A stretch of DNA of 64,000 nucleotides. Source: Diogma glabrata (Eukaryota; Arthropoda; Insecta; Diptera; Cylindrotomidae). The notes beneath the pieces are model-generated. The model searched no databases, was not told the DNA's origin, and worked only from the letters and a program-made list of their open reading frames with translations. Every line of letters begins with the position of its first letter. Within the stretch, counting starts at the first letter, position 1. The stretch is from contig OY856187.1 in the NCBI GenBank assembly GCA_963693315.1, positions 388,258,885-388,322,884 of the forward strand, given 5' to 3'. A program made the position numbers and the translations under genes. This document shows positions 1 to 12,101 of the stretch, one piece after another.

Positions 1-2032
1 CGACGATGTTGACAATAGTGGAAAACTGGCAGAAATTTTTGCCGCGTCTCAGGGCCTATTCCAAATTGTTAAAAGCCCGACTTTCACTCCCCGTAATGGC
101 GGTGATAATAGTTTTCTTTTAGATCTCTATCTTACCACAATGCCAGATATTACGAGTGTCGATGTCGCGAAAGGTAGTATTGGAAATTCTGATCATTATT
201 TAATCTCATCAATTATCAAAACTGATTTACTTAAAACTACAGCTCCCAAACCCCGTAAAATATTTCACTACTCAAAAATGGATAAGAGTGGTCTTCAAAA
301 TTTTTTCCATGGTTTCCCTTTCGACCGTCATTGTTTTTACACTGACAATGTAAACACTCAAAACTTTACAGAAACCATCCAATTTGCTATCAATAAATTT
401 GTCCCTTTCTAACCCAAACAAAAATACTTGTATTCGAAAGCTGCCAAAACGGCACTTAGAAACAAACGTAGATCATTTAATATTTGGATTCATAACAAAA
501 CTCCCACTAATCGATCCCAATATCTAAAGGCCAACAAAATATCTAATCAGATTATCTCAAACGAAAAGTCCGAAATTGACAGAGCGAAAGCCTCAAAACT
601 TACGTCTATGTCTGTTTCTGACAAGAGCTTCTACAGTGCCATCAATTCTTTAAATTCTGGGACAAAATTTTCTCCCCTATTATTGATAGTGATTTAATCG
701 TCAATGATCCCGCAAGAAAAGCTAACTTGTTCGCTGAACGCTTTGCTCTGAACTCCACTGTTTTGGAAACTCCTAAAGAAATACCCCAAATCCAGTCTTC
801 AGGAATCAGGAGTTAATATGAATGAACTTCACTTCAAACCCAAAATAGTCGCTAAACTTTTAAAGGGGTTAAACATCAACAAAGCATCAGGAATGGAAAA
901 TATTCCACCCATTATTTTAAAAACCTTTTCCAAAGAACTTGCACCAACTTTAACTAAAATATTCTACCAATCCTACAAATCTGGTATATTTCCTTCGTGC
1001 TGGAAGTTGGCAAAAGTCCAGCCCGTCCCCAAAAAGGGACCAAAATCAGATATCTCAAATTATAGGCCAATAGCTTTACTATCGGTCCTATCCAAAGTCT
1101 ATGAGCATTATATTAATACACATATTTCAAAATTTCTGAAAGAAAATCATTTTATATCCGACAGCCAATACGGTTTTCGAAACAAAAGATCAACTACCGA
1201 TCTATTAAATTATGTAGCGCATTGTTGGAACAGCATACTTGATAAAGGTGGTGAAACATACGTTATCGCTTTAGACATCTCCAAGGCATTCGATCGAGTC
1301 TGGCATGCCAACTTAATCAACAAGCTCGTTGCGTACGGTTTTCATCCCAATGTTGTGAAGCTGATTCAAAATTTTCTATCCAACCGATACATTTCGGTAA
1401 CCTTAGACGGATTTTCTTCTGAGTCTAAACTAATTAACGCTGGTGTACCTCAAGGCTCAGTATTGTCCCCAACCCTATTTTTGATTTATATCAACGAATT
1501 GTTGAAAATCACCAGTAATCCAATAAATAGTTTTGCAGATGATAGTACTCTGCACAAGTCGTTCGAGCCCCTTCCTTCAAAAGGTAAAATGCACGAACGA
1601 ATTAATCCTGCCCGGAGAGACGCTGCCATAAACTTGAACAAAGACCTGAATAAAGTCGCCGACTGGGGTGACCAAAACCTTGTCAATTTCAACTCCACCA
1701 AAACACAGCTGTTGATTGTTTCCAGATTAAAGACCGAGTTCCCCAAAGATATTTTATTTAGTATGTGTGATGAACCAATAGGTGAATGTAAAAGCATTCG
1801 TTTATAGGGTGTCACATTTTCAAATGACCTACTCTGGAACGATCATGTAATGGCGATGGCAAAAGGCGCGTCTAAAAAACTCGGCCTCCTAAAAAGATGC
1901 AAAAAATTTTTTACTCCATACCAATTGCTCCATGTTTATAAGTCCTATATTCGTCCCTGTATGGAGTACTGCTGTCAAGTTTGGGGTGCTGCCTCTGTTT
2001 CCATCTTGGCCCTCTTGGACTCTGTTCAAAAG
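1..2032 (+). pseudogene. Endonuclease/reverse transcriptase ORF of Jockey-like copy 1, 5' part, broken
   Basis: The first 400 bases encode the end of an AP-type endonuclease with the catalytic SDH motif (NSDHYLI, near 190-210). Frame is lost near 410, where bases present in copy 2 (41923-41933) are missing, and again near 690. From 818 an open stretch of 329 codons carries the RT: the fingers motif YRPIALLS, the catalytic LDISKAFDRVW, the intact PQGSVLSP and the FADDS box near 1535. A TAG at 1805-1807 replaces the TTG seen in copy 2, and the frame then reads on through the thumb region to the RTE insertion. At least three lesions make it non-functional. Confidence 0.9.
2027..2032. repeat. Left target-site duplication of the RTE insertion (CAAAAG)
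   Basis: CAAAAG here and at 5458-5463 flank the RTE element. Jockey copy 2 (around 43730) carries the motif once, in uninterrupted sequence, which confirms the empty site. Confidence 0.9.
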
Positions 2033-2053
2033 CTCTCTCTCTCTCTCTGGCGT

Positions 2054-5000
2054 TTACATCCCATGGAGGGATTTTGCCGTCTGTGCAATCAGCTTCCAAT
2101 CGTCTCGTTCCATGACCAGTTGACCCCAGTTTCGACATCCTATATCACGAAGGTCTTGGATGATGTCATCACGCCAGCGTTGTCTAGGTCTTCCTCTTCG
2201 ACGAACACCAGCTGGTTGTTGTTGGGACGCTTTTTTAATCATTCTATCTAATGGTGCCCTTTCTACATGACCAAACCATCTAATCCGGTTAGATTTAATG
2301 AATCCGATTACATCGCAGCCTCCAAGAAGCTGTCTGATTTCATGATTCATTCGGATTCTATACTGATTTTCAGCAACTTTACATGGACCATAAATTGTTC
2401 GTATGACTTTCCTCTCGAATGTTGATAAAATTCTACAATCGGAGGAAGTCAGTGTCCAGCTTTCGCTTCCAAAGGTAAGCACAGGTCGAATTAATGCTTT
2501 GTAAAGTGTGAGTTTGCACGACTGCGAAAGATGTTTAGATCGCAAAAGTTTTGAGTATGCGTAGAAAACTCTGTATGCGGCTGAGACACGAGCTTTAATA
2601 TCTGCCTGCATGTCATTTGACGATGTTATTACAGACCCGAGGTATTTGAAGTTTTCTACACGTTCCACTTCATAGTCGCCAGTATTCAGATTGCCGGGAG
2701 GTATATTCCTGGATGTTGTTAATAGTTTAGTCTTGCCGGTGTTAATGCATAATCCAAGTCGTTTAGCATTTCTTTCAAGCCGAGAGAGACTATCCTTGAT
2801 ATCGCTTGTTCTACGTCCGAGAAGCACAATATCATCTGCATAGCCAAGAATTTGACTAGATTTGTTAAATATACAGTTTTGTGTCTCAATGCGGCTTTTT
2901 CTTATCGCGTACTCAAGCGCCAAATTAAATAGTACGGGTGCGAGTGCATCACCTTGTCGAACACCTGATGTTATATCAAAAGAGTCAGAAACTGACCCTT
3001 CGATTACTATTCTACAGTTTGATCCCGATGTTGTGAGTTTGCACAGAGAAACAAGTTTCTCTGGAATACCAAGGCATATGAGTGCAGACCAGAGGTTGTC
3101 GCGGATGATGCTATCATATGCTTGCTTGAAATCAACGTAGAGCTGGTGAATGCTGATGTTGTACTCCCAACATTTTTCCAGAATCATCCTTAAGGTAAAA
3201 CATTGATCTGTGGTTGAACGGTTGGGACGAAAACCACACTGATAGTCGCCGATGATAGATTCGGCAAACGGGATGAGCCGAGCGAGTACGACATTAGCTA
3301 GTATTTTATATGCAGTGTTCAACAGTGCGATTCCACGATAATTTGCACACTTTAGGCGGTCACCTTTTTTATGTAGCGGAACAATGAGAGCTGTTTTCCA
3401 TTCAGCAGGTAGTTCTTCTTGGTCCCAGATTGCAAGAATCAGATCATATATACGTGAGACCAGAGCTGCTCCTCCATTCTTAAGTAGTTCTGCAGGGATT
3501 CCATCGATACCTGGTGATTTGCCATTTTTTAATTTTCTGATGGCAGCTTCCACTTCTTCTATTGTTGGGTAAGGGACAAAAATCTCCTCACTTGACGGAG
3601 CAATTGCTCGAATAGGATGAACTTCGTTCGTCCTATTCAGTAGGTCTTGAAAGTGGGATCGCCATACTTCCAGCACATCACGTTCACTTGTTGTAAGCTC
3701 GTTGTTTCCATTTTTGATGGCTGTAGATCTTGGGTGGAAATCTTTGGTCAGATTCCGCGCATTGGCAAAACACTCTTTCGAATTTCCATTAGCCGCATGT
3801 TGGTTGATGTTTTCGATACAGCTCTTCATGTGTTCGCGTTTCTTTTTCCGTAGGAGTTTTGCTGAGGCTTTTCTGGCGCGTAGATAATCAGTTTGGGAGC
3901 TTCGGGTGTTCCTTGTTAACCATTTTTCTCGCAGTTTTTGTTTGTGCTCAATGCTTTCGCGGCACTCGTCATCAAACCATTCGTTACGTGATTTCGGTGG
4001 TCGTTTTCCGATTGTAGTTTGTGCTGCGGATATGATGGTTGATTGAAGCGTTTGCCATTCTTCTTGTATGTTTAATGGCATCTCAGATGGGATGTCATGC
4101 TCTTCTATGTTTTGCGTTACAATTTCCTGATATCTATTCAGTGTTTCCAGGTGTTTAAATGCTTCGACATTCCAGCGCACGGTCTTTTTTGCTTGCCTAT
4201 TAAATGTAGATGATAATTTGCACTTATACTTAAAGATGACAAGCATATGATCGGTGTCCATATCAGCACCTCTGTATGATCGAACGTCAGTTACACTTGT
4301 AGAGTGTCTCTTAGAAATCATGACGTGATCGATTTGATTTTCAGTTCTTCCATCATTTGATTTCCACGTTGCTTTGTGGATTCTCTTATGAGGAAAGAAA
4401 GTGCTGGATATTACTAGATCATACATCATAGCCAGTTCAGCTGTGCGAAAGCCGTTATTGTTACTAGCATGATGCAAGCTGTTAGGGCCGACATGTGTTT
4501 TAAGTTCTGCACTTCTACCAATTTGCGCATTGAAGTCACCTACCACGATTTTTATATCGTGCCGCGGGATGTTATTGATGACTTCTTCGAGTTCTAGGAA
4601 GAACAGGTCTTTAATGTCATCTGCTTTGTCTTCAGTAGGTGCATGAACATTGATGATCGTTACATTAAATTTTTGCGTGCGGATTCTCATTGTGCATATC
4701 CGCATATTAATTGGGCGAAAGTCGATAACATGTTGATTCACGCGACGATGTGTGAGAAAGCCAACTCCAAATTCTCCTCCGTTTTCATGACCGCAATAGT
4801 AGAGAGTGTATCCTTTGGCTGTTTCGTGGATTCCACTCCCTGGCCATCTTAGTTCTTGTAACGCCACTATATCCAGTGTATAGCTATTGATTTGGTTTGT
4901 AAGTTTCAGTAGATCTCCTGGTCTTCTAAGGCTTAGCACGTTCCAGGTTCCCATTTTTAAATCGTAGTCCGGGTACAGTTTCCGAGGTCGTTCTAATAGT

Positions 5001-5083
5001 GAATCCGAGATAATCCGAGGCCTGTGTACAGAATTCACGACAAGTAGTTTTTTACGGAAATGGGGTGTTAGCCCTTCGCCCAA
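2054..5083 (-). CDS. RTE-type endonuclease-reverse transcriptase, intact
   Basis: This 1009-residue protein nicks target DNA and reverse-transcribes the element's RNA at the nick. The N-terminal endonuclease spans about residues 44-285: WNVLSL (47), the catalytic glutamate in LQELRW (77), GDFNAQ (182) and DTDH (276). The RT spans about 500-800: NYRGIALL, the catalytic aspartate in YVDFKQAYD (649-657), GVRQGD (707) and YADD (748-751). The C-terminus is basic (RRRGRPRQRWRDD), as in RTE/BovB-like proteins. Length and domain order fit a complete RTE ORF, and all catalytic residues looked for are present. There is no separate ORF1. The start is the first Met of the open frame. Confidence 0.93.
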   Translation of the reverse strand: MGEGLTPHFRKKLLVVNSVHRPRIISDSLLERPRKLYPDYDLKMGTWNVLSLRRPGDLLKLTNQINSYTLDIVALQELRWPGSGIHETAKGYTLYYCGHENGGEFGVGFLTHRRVNQHVIDFRPINMRICTMRIRTQKFNVTIINVHAPTEDKADDIKDLFFLELEEVINNIPRHDIKIVVGDFNAQIGRSAELKTHVGPNSLHHASNNNGFRTAELAMMYDLVISSTFFPHKRIHKATWKSNDGRTENQIDHVMISKRHSTSVTDVRSYRGADMDTDHMLVIFKYKCKLSSTFNRQAKKTVRWNVEAFKHLETLNRYQEIVTQNIEEHDIPSEMPLNIQEEWQTLQSTIISAAQTTIGKRPPKSRNEWFDDECRESIEHKQKLREKWLTRNTRSSQTDYLRARKASAKLLRKKKREHMKSCIENINQHAANGNSKECFANARNLTKDFHPRSTAIKNGNNELTTSERDVLEVWRSHFQDLLNRTNEVHPIRAIAPSSEEIFVPYPTIEEVEAAIRKLKNGKSPGIDGIPAELLKNGGAALVSRIYDLILAIWDQEELPAEWKTALIVPLHKKGDRLKCANYRGIALLNTAYKILANVVLARLIPFAESIIGDYQCGFRPNRSTTDQCFTLRMILEKCWEYNISIHQLYVDFKQAYDSIIRDNLWSALICLGIPEKLVSLCKLTTSGSNCRIVIEGSVSDSFDITSGVRQGDALAPVLFNLALEYAIRKSRIETQNCIFNKSSQILGYADDIVLLGRRTSDIKDSLSRLERNAKRLGLCINTGKTKLLTTSRNIPPGNLNTGDYEVERVENFKYLGSVITSSNDMQADIKARVSAAYRVFYAYSKLLRSKHLSQSCKLTLYKALIRPVLTFGSESWTLTSSDCRILSTFERKVIRTIYGPCKVAENQYRIRMNHEIRQLLGGCDVIGFIKSNRIRWFGHVERAPLDRMIKKASQQQPAGVRRRGRPRQRWRDDIIQDLRDIGCRNWGQLVMERDDWKLIAQTAKSLHGM

Positions 5084-5143
5084 CCCAAATTTTCGTGAAT
5101 GGGTTCGTTCTGCATCTTTAGGTCACCAGAAACAACCTTTTTA

Positions 5144-5301
5144 CATGTTTATATAGCGAGCCGCTTGATCCAAGACAGACGCCCGCTACAAACCGCCCCT
5201 AACATGGAGAACAGACGCTTGCTACACGTTTATATAGCGAGCCGCTTGATCCAAGACAGACGCCCGCTCCAAGCCGCCCCTAACATGGAGAACAGACGCT
5301 T
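5144..5301 (-). repeat. Two copies of an 81-bp tandem repeat in the RTE 5' UTR
   Basis: The segment TATATAGCGAGCCGCTTGAT recurs 81 bp apart (about 5152 and 5233), followed in both copies by nearly the same downstream sequence. It lies just upstream of the RTE ORF. Tandem promoter or regulatory monomers at retrotransposon 5' ends are known, but promoter activity here is only inferred. Confidence 0.8.
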
Positions 5302-5457
5302 GAGTTGCATTGGTTTTGTGGCGCCAATGACTCGCCATGGTGCAGAATCGTTGAGTATAAGCAGTATTTACTCTGCCCCTCTCAACTACACCAACCTAAT
5401 TCTGTTAGCATTACCCAGGTAGCACGGCGTGGACGTAGAATTTCGGATTTCACTACC

Positions 5458-5463
5458 CAAAAG
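5458..5463. repeat. Right target-site duplication of the RTE insertion (CAAAAG)
   Basis: Second copy of the 6-bp CAAAAG duplication. Jockey-like coding sequence resumes directly after it. Confidence 0.9.
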
Positions 5464-5785
5464 CGAGCTATACGAATTGTGGGTGATCGAACTTTGACAT
5501 CGAAACTTGATTCCCTACAACATCGTCGCACTGTTGCTGACCTCGTTGTTTTTTACAAATATCGTCATCAGCAGTGCATCATGCCTCAAACTTATTCTTA
5601 CCCCCGTTCCACTCGGCAATCGGCTGCCGCAACCAGTGAAACGGTAAAGATCCCGCGCTGTCATACTGGCAGATCGCAGAGAGACTTCTTTGTCCGAACT
5701 GCGTACAAATGGAATAGTTTGCCGGAACACTTAGTCTCAGGTGGCTTCAACCCACAGATGTTTAAAAAAAAGCGTTAATCTACAC
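5464..5785 (+). pseudogene. C-terminal end of the Jockey-like ORF, copy 1
   Basis: The reading frame resumes after the RTE insertion with RAIRIVGDRTLTSKLDSLQ, matching the C-terminal region of copy 2 near 43735. Relative to copy 2 it lacks about 20 bases near 5573 and has one extra A in the run near 5763, which shifts the frame so that it ends as KKKR and stop. This is the RT-distal domain typical of Jockey-group proteins. Confidence 0.85.
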
Positions 5786-5893
5786 CTTAGAACGCCAGTT
5801 GTTGTGGGACCCAGGTCTAGATCTAGGTCTTAAAAGGTATTTATGTGTTGTTGTGACACATATTCTAAACCCTATTACACAACACATTTTATT

Positions 5894-5909
5894 AAAAAAA
5901 AAAAAAAAA
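5894..5909 (+). other. Poly(A) tail closing Jockey-like copy 1
   Basis: An A-run follows ACATTTTATT, the same 3' terminus as copy 2 (44161-44195). It marks the 3' end of the retrotransposed copy. Confidence 0.9.
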
Positions 5910-6073
5910 CTGTCTATTTAGAATATATTTGAATTGGAACGATGAAATTGCCAATTTGACAGTTTTAGTACAATTTAGAATTTTGGTACTGAATAGCATG
6001 GATTGGAACACAGTCTTAGTATAAAGTATTTTCTATGCTTACAGTATTTTTATAAAGATGCCAATAATCCTAC
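5910..6073. other. BRF1 intron flank between the Jockey-like copy and exon D
   Basis: AT-rich sequence with no coding signal. It begins the BRF1 intron downstream of exon D (donor GTAGG, read on the minus strand from 6073). The following BRF1 exon is not in the window, so this intron exceeds 6 kb and contains the Jockey/RTE composite. Confidence 0.7.
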
Positions 6074-6230
6074 CTTTTTGTTCGATCAAAAATGTCTCAT
6101 TCAATTTATTCCAAATTTGATCTTTGTTTCTGGCTTCATTCTCAGTCATAATATAGCCAACAATTTCGTCATCATCTATACCATTCAAATCTAAAATTCC
6201 ATCATTACTTTTCTCTTGATCTATCGAACT
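6074..6230 (-). CDS. BRF1: BRF1, exon D (BRF homology region)
   Basis: This exon encodes SSIDQEKSNDG... with the core GIDDDEIVGYIM followed by an acidic and basic helix (TENEARNKDQIWNKLNE). That is the conserved region in the C-terminal half of the TFIIIB subunit BRF1, which binds TBP and helps place RNA polymerase III at tRNA and 5S genes. The acceptor is TTAATTTAG at 6231-6239 and the donor is AAG|GTAGGA at 6074/6073. The exon starts in phase 0, matching exon C, and ends one base into a codon. The rest of the C-terminus is outside the window. Confidence 0.92.
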
Positions 6231-6294
6231 CTAAATTAATGAGAAATAATCAAAATTAACAAATAAAATAGAAAAATTTTTTAAAACAAAATAC

Positions 6295-6591
6295 CATTTC
6301 AATTTTAGATTTAATCGGTTCCGGTAAACACATTGCTGCTATATCTGGTTTCAATCCAATACTTTTAATCTCTAAAATAGGGTCATCCGGATCATCAAGA
6401 TCCTCTTCACCAGCTAAACAACTTTTTATAACATTCAATGTTGAACCCCGTATAAATTCATCGGTTTCATTTTTTTCTATTTCATCGATATTTTCAAAAT
6501 ATTTACGTTTTCTTGTCGTTGTTACATCCTTTTCTAATTGAGCATCAATTTCTTGTGTTAATGCATTAAATTCTGCATCATTTTCTGCTAA
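6295..6591 (-). CDS. BRF1: BRF1, exon C (acidic linker after the cyclin repeats)
   Basis: Ninety-nine codons in phase 0 at both ends, starting LAENDAEFNALTQEIDAQL. The first part matches the helical segment that follows the second cyclin repeat of fly and vertebrate BRF1; the rest is an acidic, poorly conserved linker (EEDLDDPDDPILEI). The acceptor is TCATTTCAG (ends 6592) and the donor ATG|GTATTT (6295/6294). Neighbouring introns are 64 and 72 bp, normal for insects, in sharp contrast to the 51-kb intron upstream. Confidence 0.92.
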
Positions 6592-6663
6592 CTGAAATGA
6601 GAAGAAAAACATAAATGTGACTTGCTTGCTCTAAGTACAACATTATAGAAAACCAAAACAAAC

Positions 6664-6890
6664 CTTTTGTATTCTTTCTTTATCACGTTTTCGTGCAAGT
6701 TTAAATGCAGGCGGATCTTGTTCTGCTTCTAAATCTACAGTCATAAATTCATCTAAAGTAAGTGCACTGCTTGGCGTATCTCCAAATTCTTGCAGTCGCT
6801 TCCGTAATGTTGATTGATGTATTTTAACAATTCGTACAATATCCATTGGGGTGCGATTAAAATCATGCATACGTGCAGCTAATAATAATG
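6664..6890 (-). CDS. BRF1: BRF1, exon B (second cyclin repeat)
   Basis: This exon encodes ALLLAARMHDFNRTPMDIVR, then STLRKRLQEF, LTLDEFMTVDLE and EQDPPAFKLARKRDKERIQK. These are diagnostic of the end of the second TFIIB-like cyclin repeat of BRF1, and LTLDEFMTVDLE is close to fly Brf. The acceptor TTTTAATTTCAG ends at 6891. The first two bases (CA) complete a codon begun by the G that ends exon A at 58196. The donor is AAG|GTTTGT (6664/6663). No stop or frameshift interrupts it, so the gene appears functional despite its upstream intron. Confidence 0.95.
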
Positions 6891-6918
6891 CTGAAATTAA
6901 AATATTTGGAAAAACCAA

Positions 6919-7700
6919 TTACTTTTTGTATATGCATTGTAAATATGTATGTGTTTTCGTAATTATTAAACATTTTAGTTGACCTTTGCTTAACTGCATC
7001 ACATTGTGATTGACTATTTCAGTTGTTATTTGTTTTTTTTTAACCAGGAACCGATAAAGGGTCCTAAAGCTAAAATAATGTACAATAACGCTACTTCTTA
7101 GATATTTAATTTTTTAAAGGAGTTACATATCATATAATTTGGCGTATCAGAAACGCCGAACGAATAGAATTGGGATAAGAGTTATTCAATCGTTTGTACT
7201 TTAGGATAATGTTGGAACTTTTTTGTTTGTATTTGTAAATCCAATAGCAACTTTTAACTTCTTCCAATAATTTTGAAAGCAAACTTTCGTTCGCTAATCA
7301 ATATTTATTTTTGTAGCCAATTTCAGCGATTTTTTCTATATCTGATGAAATTCGTGTTGTGGACGACCAAAAACTTTGATTTTTGAACCGGCCCATTTTT
7401 GATCGACTTCATTTTTGGCATACAAGTGGTATAGGTAACAAATAACAAATATGTGTTTTTAGAAATATTTAGTGTTTAAAGTGTTTAGTTTGAGAACAGG
7501 GTAATCCGAAAAATTTCTCAAAATTTAAATTTAGAGTAACTTCAAAATCAAATTGCAAGAAACAACTCATTGATTCATATAAATTCTAATCAACGATTCG
7601 TTTATATCAATGACAACAATACCGGATGTGTCAGTGCAACGATTCATTCATTTCAAGTTTAATCAACGATTAATTTACATAAATGTTACTCAACGAGTAA
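6919..7700. other. AT-rich intronic sequence, no gene seen
   Basis: No supported coding sequence. At 7580-7700 the motif CAACGAT or a close variant with a TTTATAT-like context recurs several times, a weak short-repeat cluster. Confidence 0.5.
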
Positions 7701-7709
7701 TTTATATGG

Positions 7710-8060
7710 TATTGCAGTATGTTTGGCTTATGGTTTAAGAGTTAGATGGTTGATGGGACTTTACAGAAATTATGGGGTGAGTGAATTTTTTTTTAAATTT
7801 ATTAATATTTGATGTGGTGGTGGTCTTGGTTTTTCTGTTTTTGGGGTCGTCAGAGTCCCTTTTCTTTTGACTCCGTACCCTTTTAAAACTTTTCGTGTGC
7901 AGTTGTTATGACGTAGTCTGGTGATCAACGAAGCGTTGTGTAATTTCCTGATTTATAGATTCGCTACTTTCCCATACGCATCAAATTTGCATTCGCGGAG
8001 ACTTTCATAATTAGTTTTTTCTTGAACTCAAACCGTAATTGCCATTTACAATGGTTTCCG
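7710..8060 (+). repeat. Diverged fragment resembling the end of the giant Gypsy LTR
   Basis: GGGGTGAGTGA near 7777 and GGGGTCGTCAGAGTCCCTTTTC near 7843 resemble two landmarks, in the same order, of the complement of the LTR start at 24653-25050. Between and after them the match is weak. This is probably an old, decayed LTR of the same lineage in the opposite orientation to the intact element; homology by eye only. Confidence 0.45.
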
Positions 8061-8174
8061 TAAGGCGGGGATTGTCCTATAACAGTTGTGTTCTGTTTCC
8101 CAAGATAACTACTTATATCCAATTTATATTTGTTAATCACTGGAAAATTATCCTAAAAAGCAATTGTAAAAATA

Positions 8175-8420
8175 ACAAATAACCGTAAATTATCCTATGT
8201 GTCATAGCAAAATTTTAAATTGAAAAATGTTCAGTAAAAGAACAGTAAATTACTGAATGTGTTCTAGTAGAAATTTAAATTGAAAAATGTTCAGTAAAAG
8301 AACAGTAAATTATTACATGTGTAATAGTAAAAATCTAAGTTGAACAGTGTTCCGTGAAAAACTGTAAAATTATTATACGTGTCCTAGTTAAAAATTTAAG
8401 CTAAAAGATTCTTTTTGTTT
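8175..8420. repeat. About four copies of a 62-63-bp minisatellite
   Basis: Units contain AACAGTAAATTA, then a GTGT-CTAGTA-like segment and AAATTGAAAAATGTTCAGT. Copies begin about every 62-63 bp and grow less similar toward 8400. Confidence 0.75.
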
Positions 8421-10047
8421 GTACATATTGTCGATTCCTGCTCGTTTTGTAGCAAAAATAATTCAATTACTAGATTACGGTTAATAACAAGGAACTGTAA
8501 AATAATGCGGGTTGATTAGTAGCAACAAAATTCAAACTTGTTAGAATGAAAATGATTACCTGTATATTGATAAAATTGTATTAAGACTGTGGTGAATAAA
8601 AGAACAAATAATTGTTTGGAACAACGCCTTGATTACTGATAAAACGCAAGGGAGGGAAATTAAATTGATTGTTGTGGTTGGTGCTGGGACATAACATCCC
8701 GGTAATTAGAACCCTAAATAAACCATAATTACCAAGGATCAGAGAAAAAATATACGGCACTACCATTCCTGACTGATTTTGTTTGGCGGAATTCATTTTG
8801 GGTCCAGCCAGTAGATCCGGTCAAATTTATTTTTTTCTACATTGGACATCCACGCTGGTGAAAACTATTCCAAGCTTCGGCAATGGAGGTGGTCGAATGA
8901 ATTGGTGATTTAAAAGGGGACGAAGAAGAGGGATCTAGAATACCTATGAGGCGAGCCTTATTTCATATAATTTTTTTATTAGATATATGAATGATTATGG
9001 ATGTGTGGGTATATGAGTGTGAGTCCGTGAGGATTCAGTTGATGCATGTTTGTGAATCAAGGTCAATATTATACTTCTTTTATATAAAATTGTTGACGAC
9101 CGGTTTTAGACCATCGGATACTGATACTTCTGGTAATGTTAATAATAAAATGAATTGAAGACGGCATCGTCTGCATTCAGATATTTTAGTGGAACTATTA
9201 AATCGGAAATTTGATCGTATGGGACGTGGAACAACTCTATTTGATGTTGTTATTCAGGGTTGCATACTTTTATAAACGCGCACGTCATCCTTCAGACAGT
9301 ATGGTACTGATATGGATGGGGTTATACCAATTTACTACGAAACATTGCTTAGCATAGTTTTCAGCCCAAAAGTTCAGAACTACTTTGTTAATGTCATCTT
9401 AACTGTTAATGTATAATCGCCTCTGTATTTCACGATATTCCAAACAGAAGTATACAACAACGAATTGGAATTTCAGATTTGACTTAAACTAACCTCGGCT
9501 ATAAACTCTTTGCCAAGTATCGATATTTTAAACCAACAAAAATAAAAAGAAAGGAAATTTCCAGTTTGTTTTAGCTAAGACGGTAATTCATTTTCCGTTT
9601 ATAATTGTATGTCAAAAGTATTATATGAATATTTTTTTTTGAATACAACTGTGAAATTTCCAACTATATAAATATCTGTCAATATTATGGTTACGTTCTT
9701 GTCGCACATTACGACATTTGATGAAAATACATGATATCGAATTACATAATGCTAATAATAGTGGTATGGTACGGTTATTAAGGTACAACTCATATAATAA
9801 ATTATAACGTTTACCTTAACAATGATTATTATGACAATAGTAAATAAATAATAATAAATTAGAGCAATGCTGGATTTCCCCAGGTGAAATCAGATTAATT
9901 CCCAAATAACACATAGTTTCAGAATTTTAAGTTCAAATTATACTAAAACGAAAATCCCAATCCTAGGTACTAAAATTGACCATCCATTGATCACATAAGG
10001 AACCAGGATTATCCACGATCGTACGGTCGCATTTCATTGAATAAGGG
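8421..10047. other. AT-rich intronic sequence, no gene recognised
   Basis: No convincing coding sequence, TIR or satellite was found. Some stretches (8590-8960) are less AT-rich and may be decayed retroelement interior, but no protein motif could be read. Confidence 0.4.
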
Positions 10048-10066
10048 TGAGTGTGTATGTGTGTGT

Positions 10067-10107
<41 letters not shown>

Positions 10108-10108
10108 T
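10048..10108. repeat. (GT)n microsatellite at the 3' end of the R1-like fragment
   Basis: GT repeats with a few GTAT interruptions, followed on the plus strand by a T-run. Read on the minus strand this is an A-run then (AC)n just past the R1-like 3' UTR, so it may have grown from the element's tail. Confidence 0.85.
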
Positions 10109-10297
10109 TTTTTTGTTTTTCGTAGGAAGATGAAACGTTTCAAAAATCCACCTGGAACCCGACTTTCCAGGCGACCGCGGGTTCTTACCGGGTAAAAACA
10201 TCTCCCTTGCTCTTGTAGTCCTGTTGTATCCCTGCGGTACCACCAATTAAGGCATTCCTTCGCAGGGCAGGGGTTGAGTGTAGTACTCTCTCGATTA

Positions 10298-12101
<1,804 letters not shown>

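Larger units (their letters stand above)
2033..5457 (-). mobile_element. Full-length RTE-type non-LTR retrotransposon
   Basis: The element lies on the minus strand, bounded by a 6-bp target-site duplication. Its 3' end is a (CT)8 run on the plus strand at 2033-2048, that is an (AG)n tail placed a few bases after the stop codon. Very short 3' UTRs with simple-repeat tails are typical of the RTE clade. A single ORF fills most of the element, and the roughly 370-bp 5' UTR holds two copies of an 81-bp repeat. The intact ORF and clean junctions suggest a recent insertion. Confidence 0.92.
1..5909 (+). mobile_element. Jockey-like non-LTR retrotransposon, copy 1 (5' end outside window, split by an RTE insertion)
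   Basis: The sequence matches a second copy at 24034-44195 almost base for base; position 1 corresponds to 24309, inside the endonuclease domain. It holds the end of the endonuclease, the reverse transcriptase and a C-terminal region, and closes with a poly(A) run at 5894-5909. An RTE-type element occupies 2033-5457 inside it. The clade (Jockey, CR1 or Daphne-like) cannot be settled by eye; the active-site motif reads FADD rather than the usual YADD. Confidence 0.92.
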
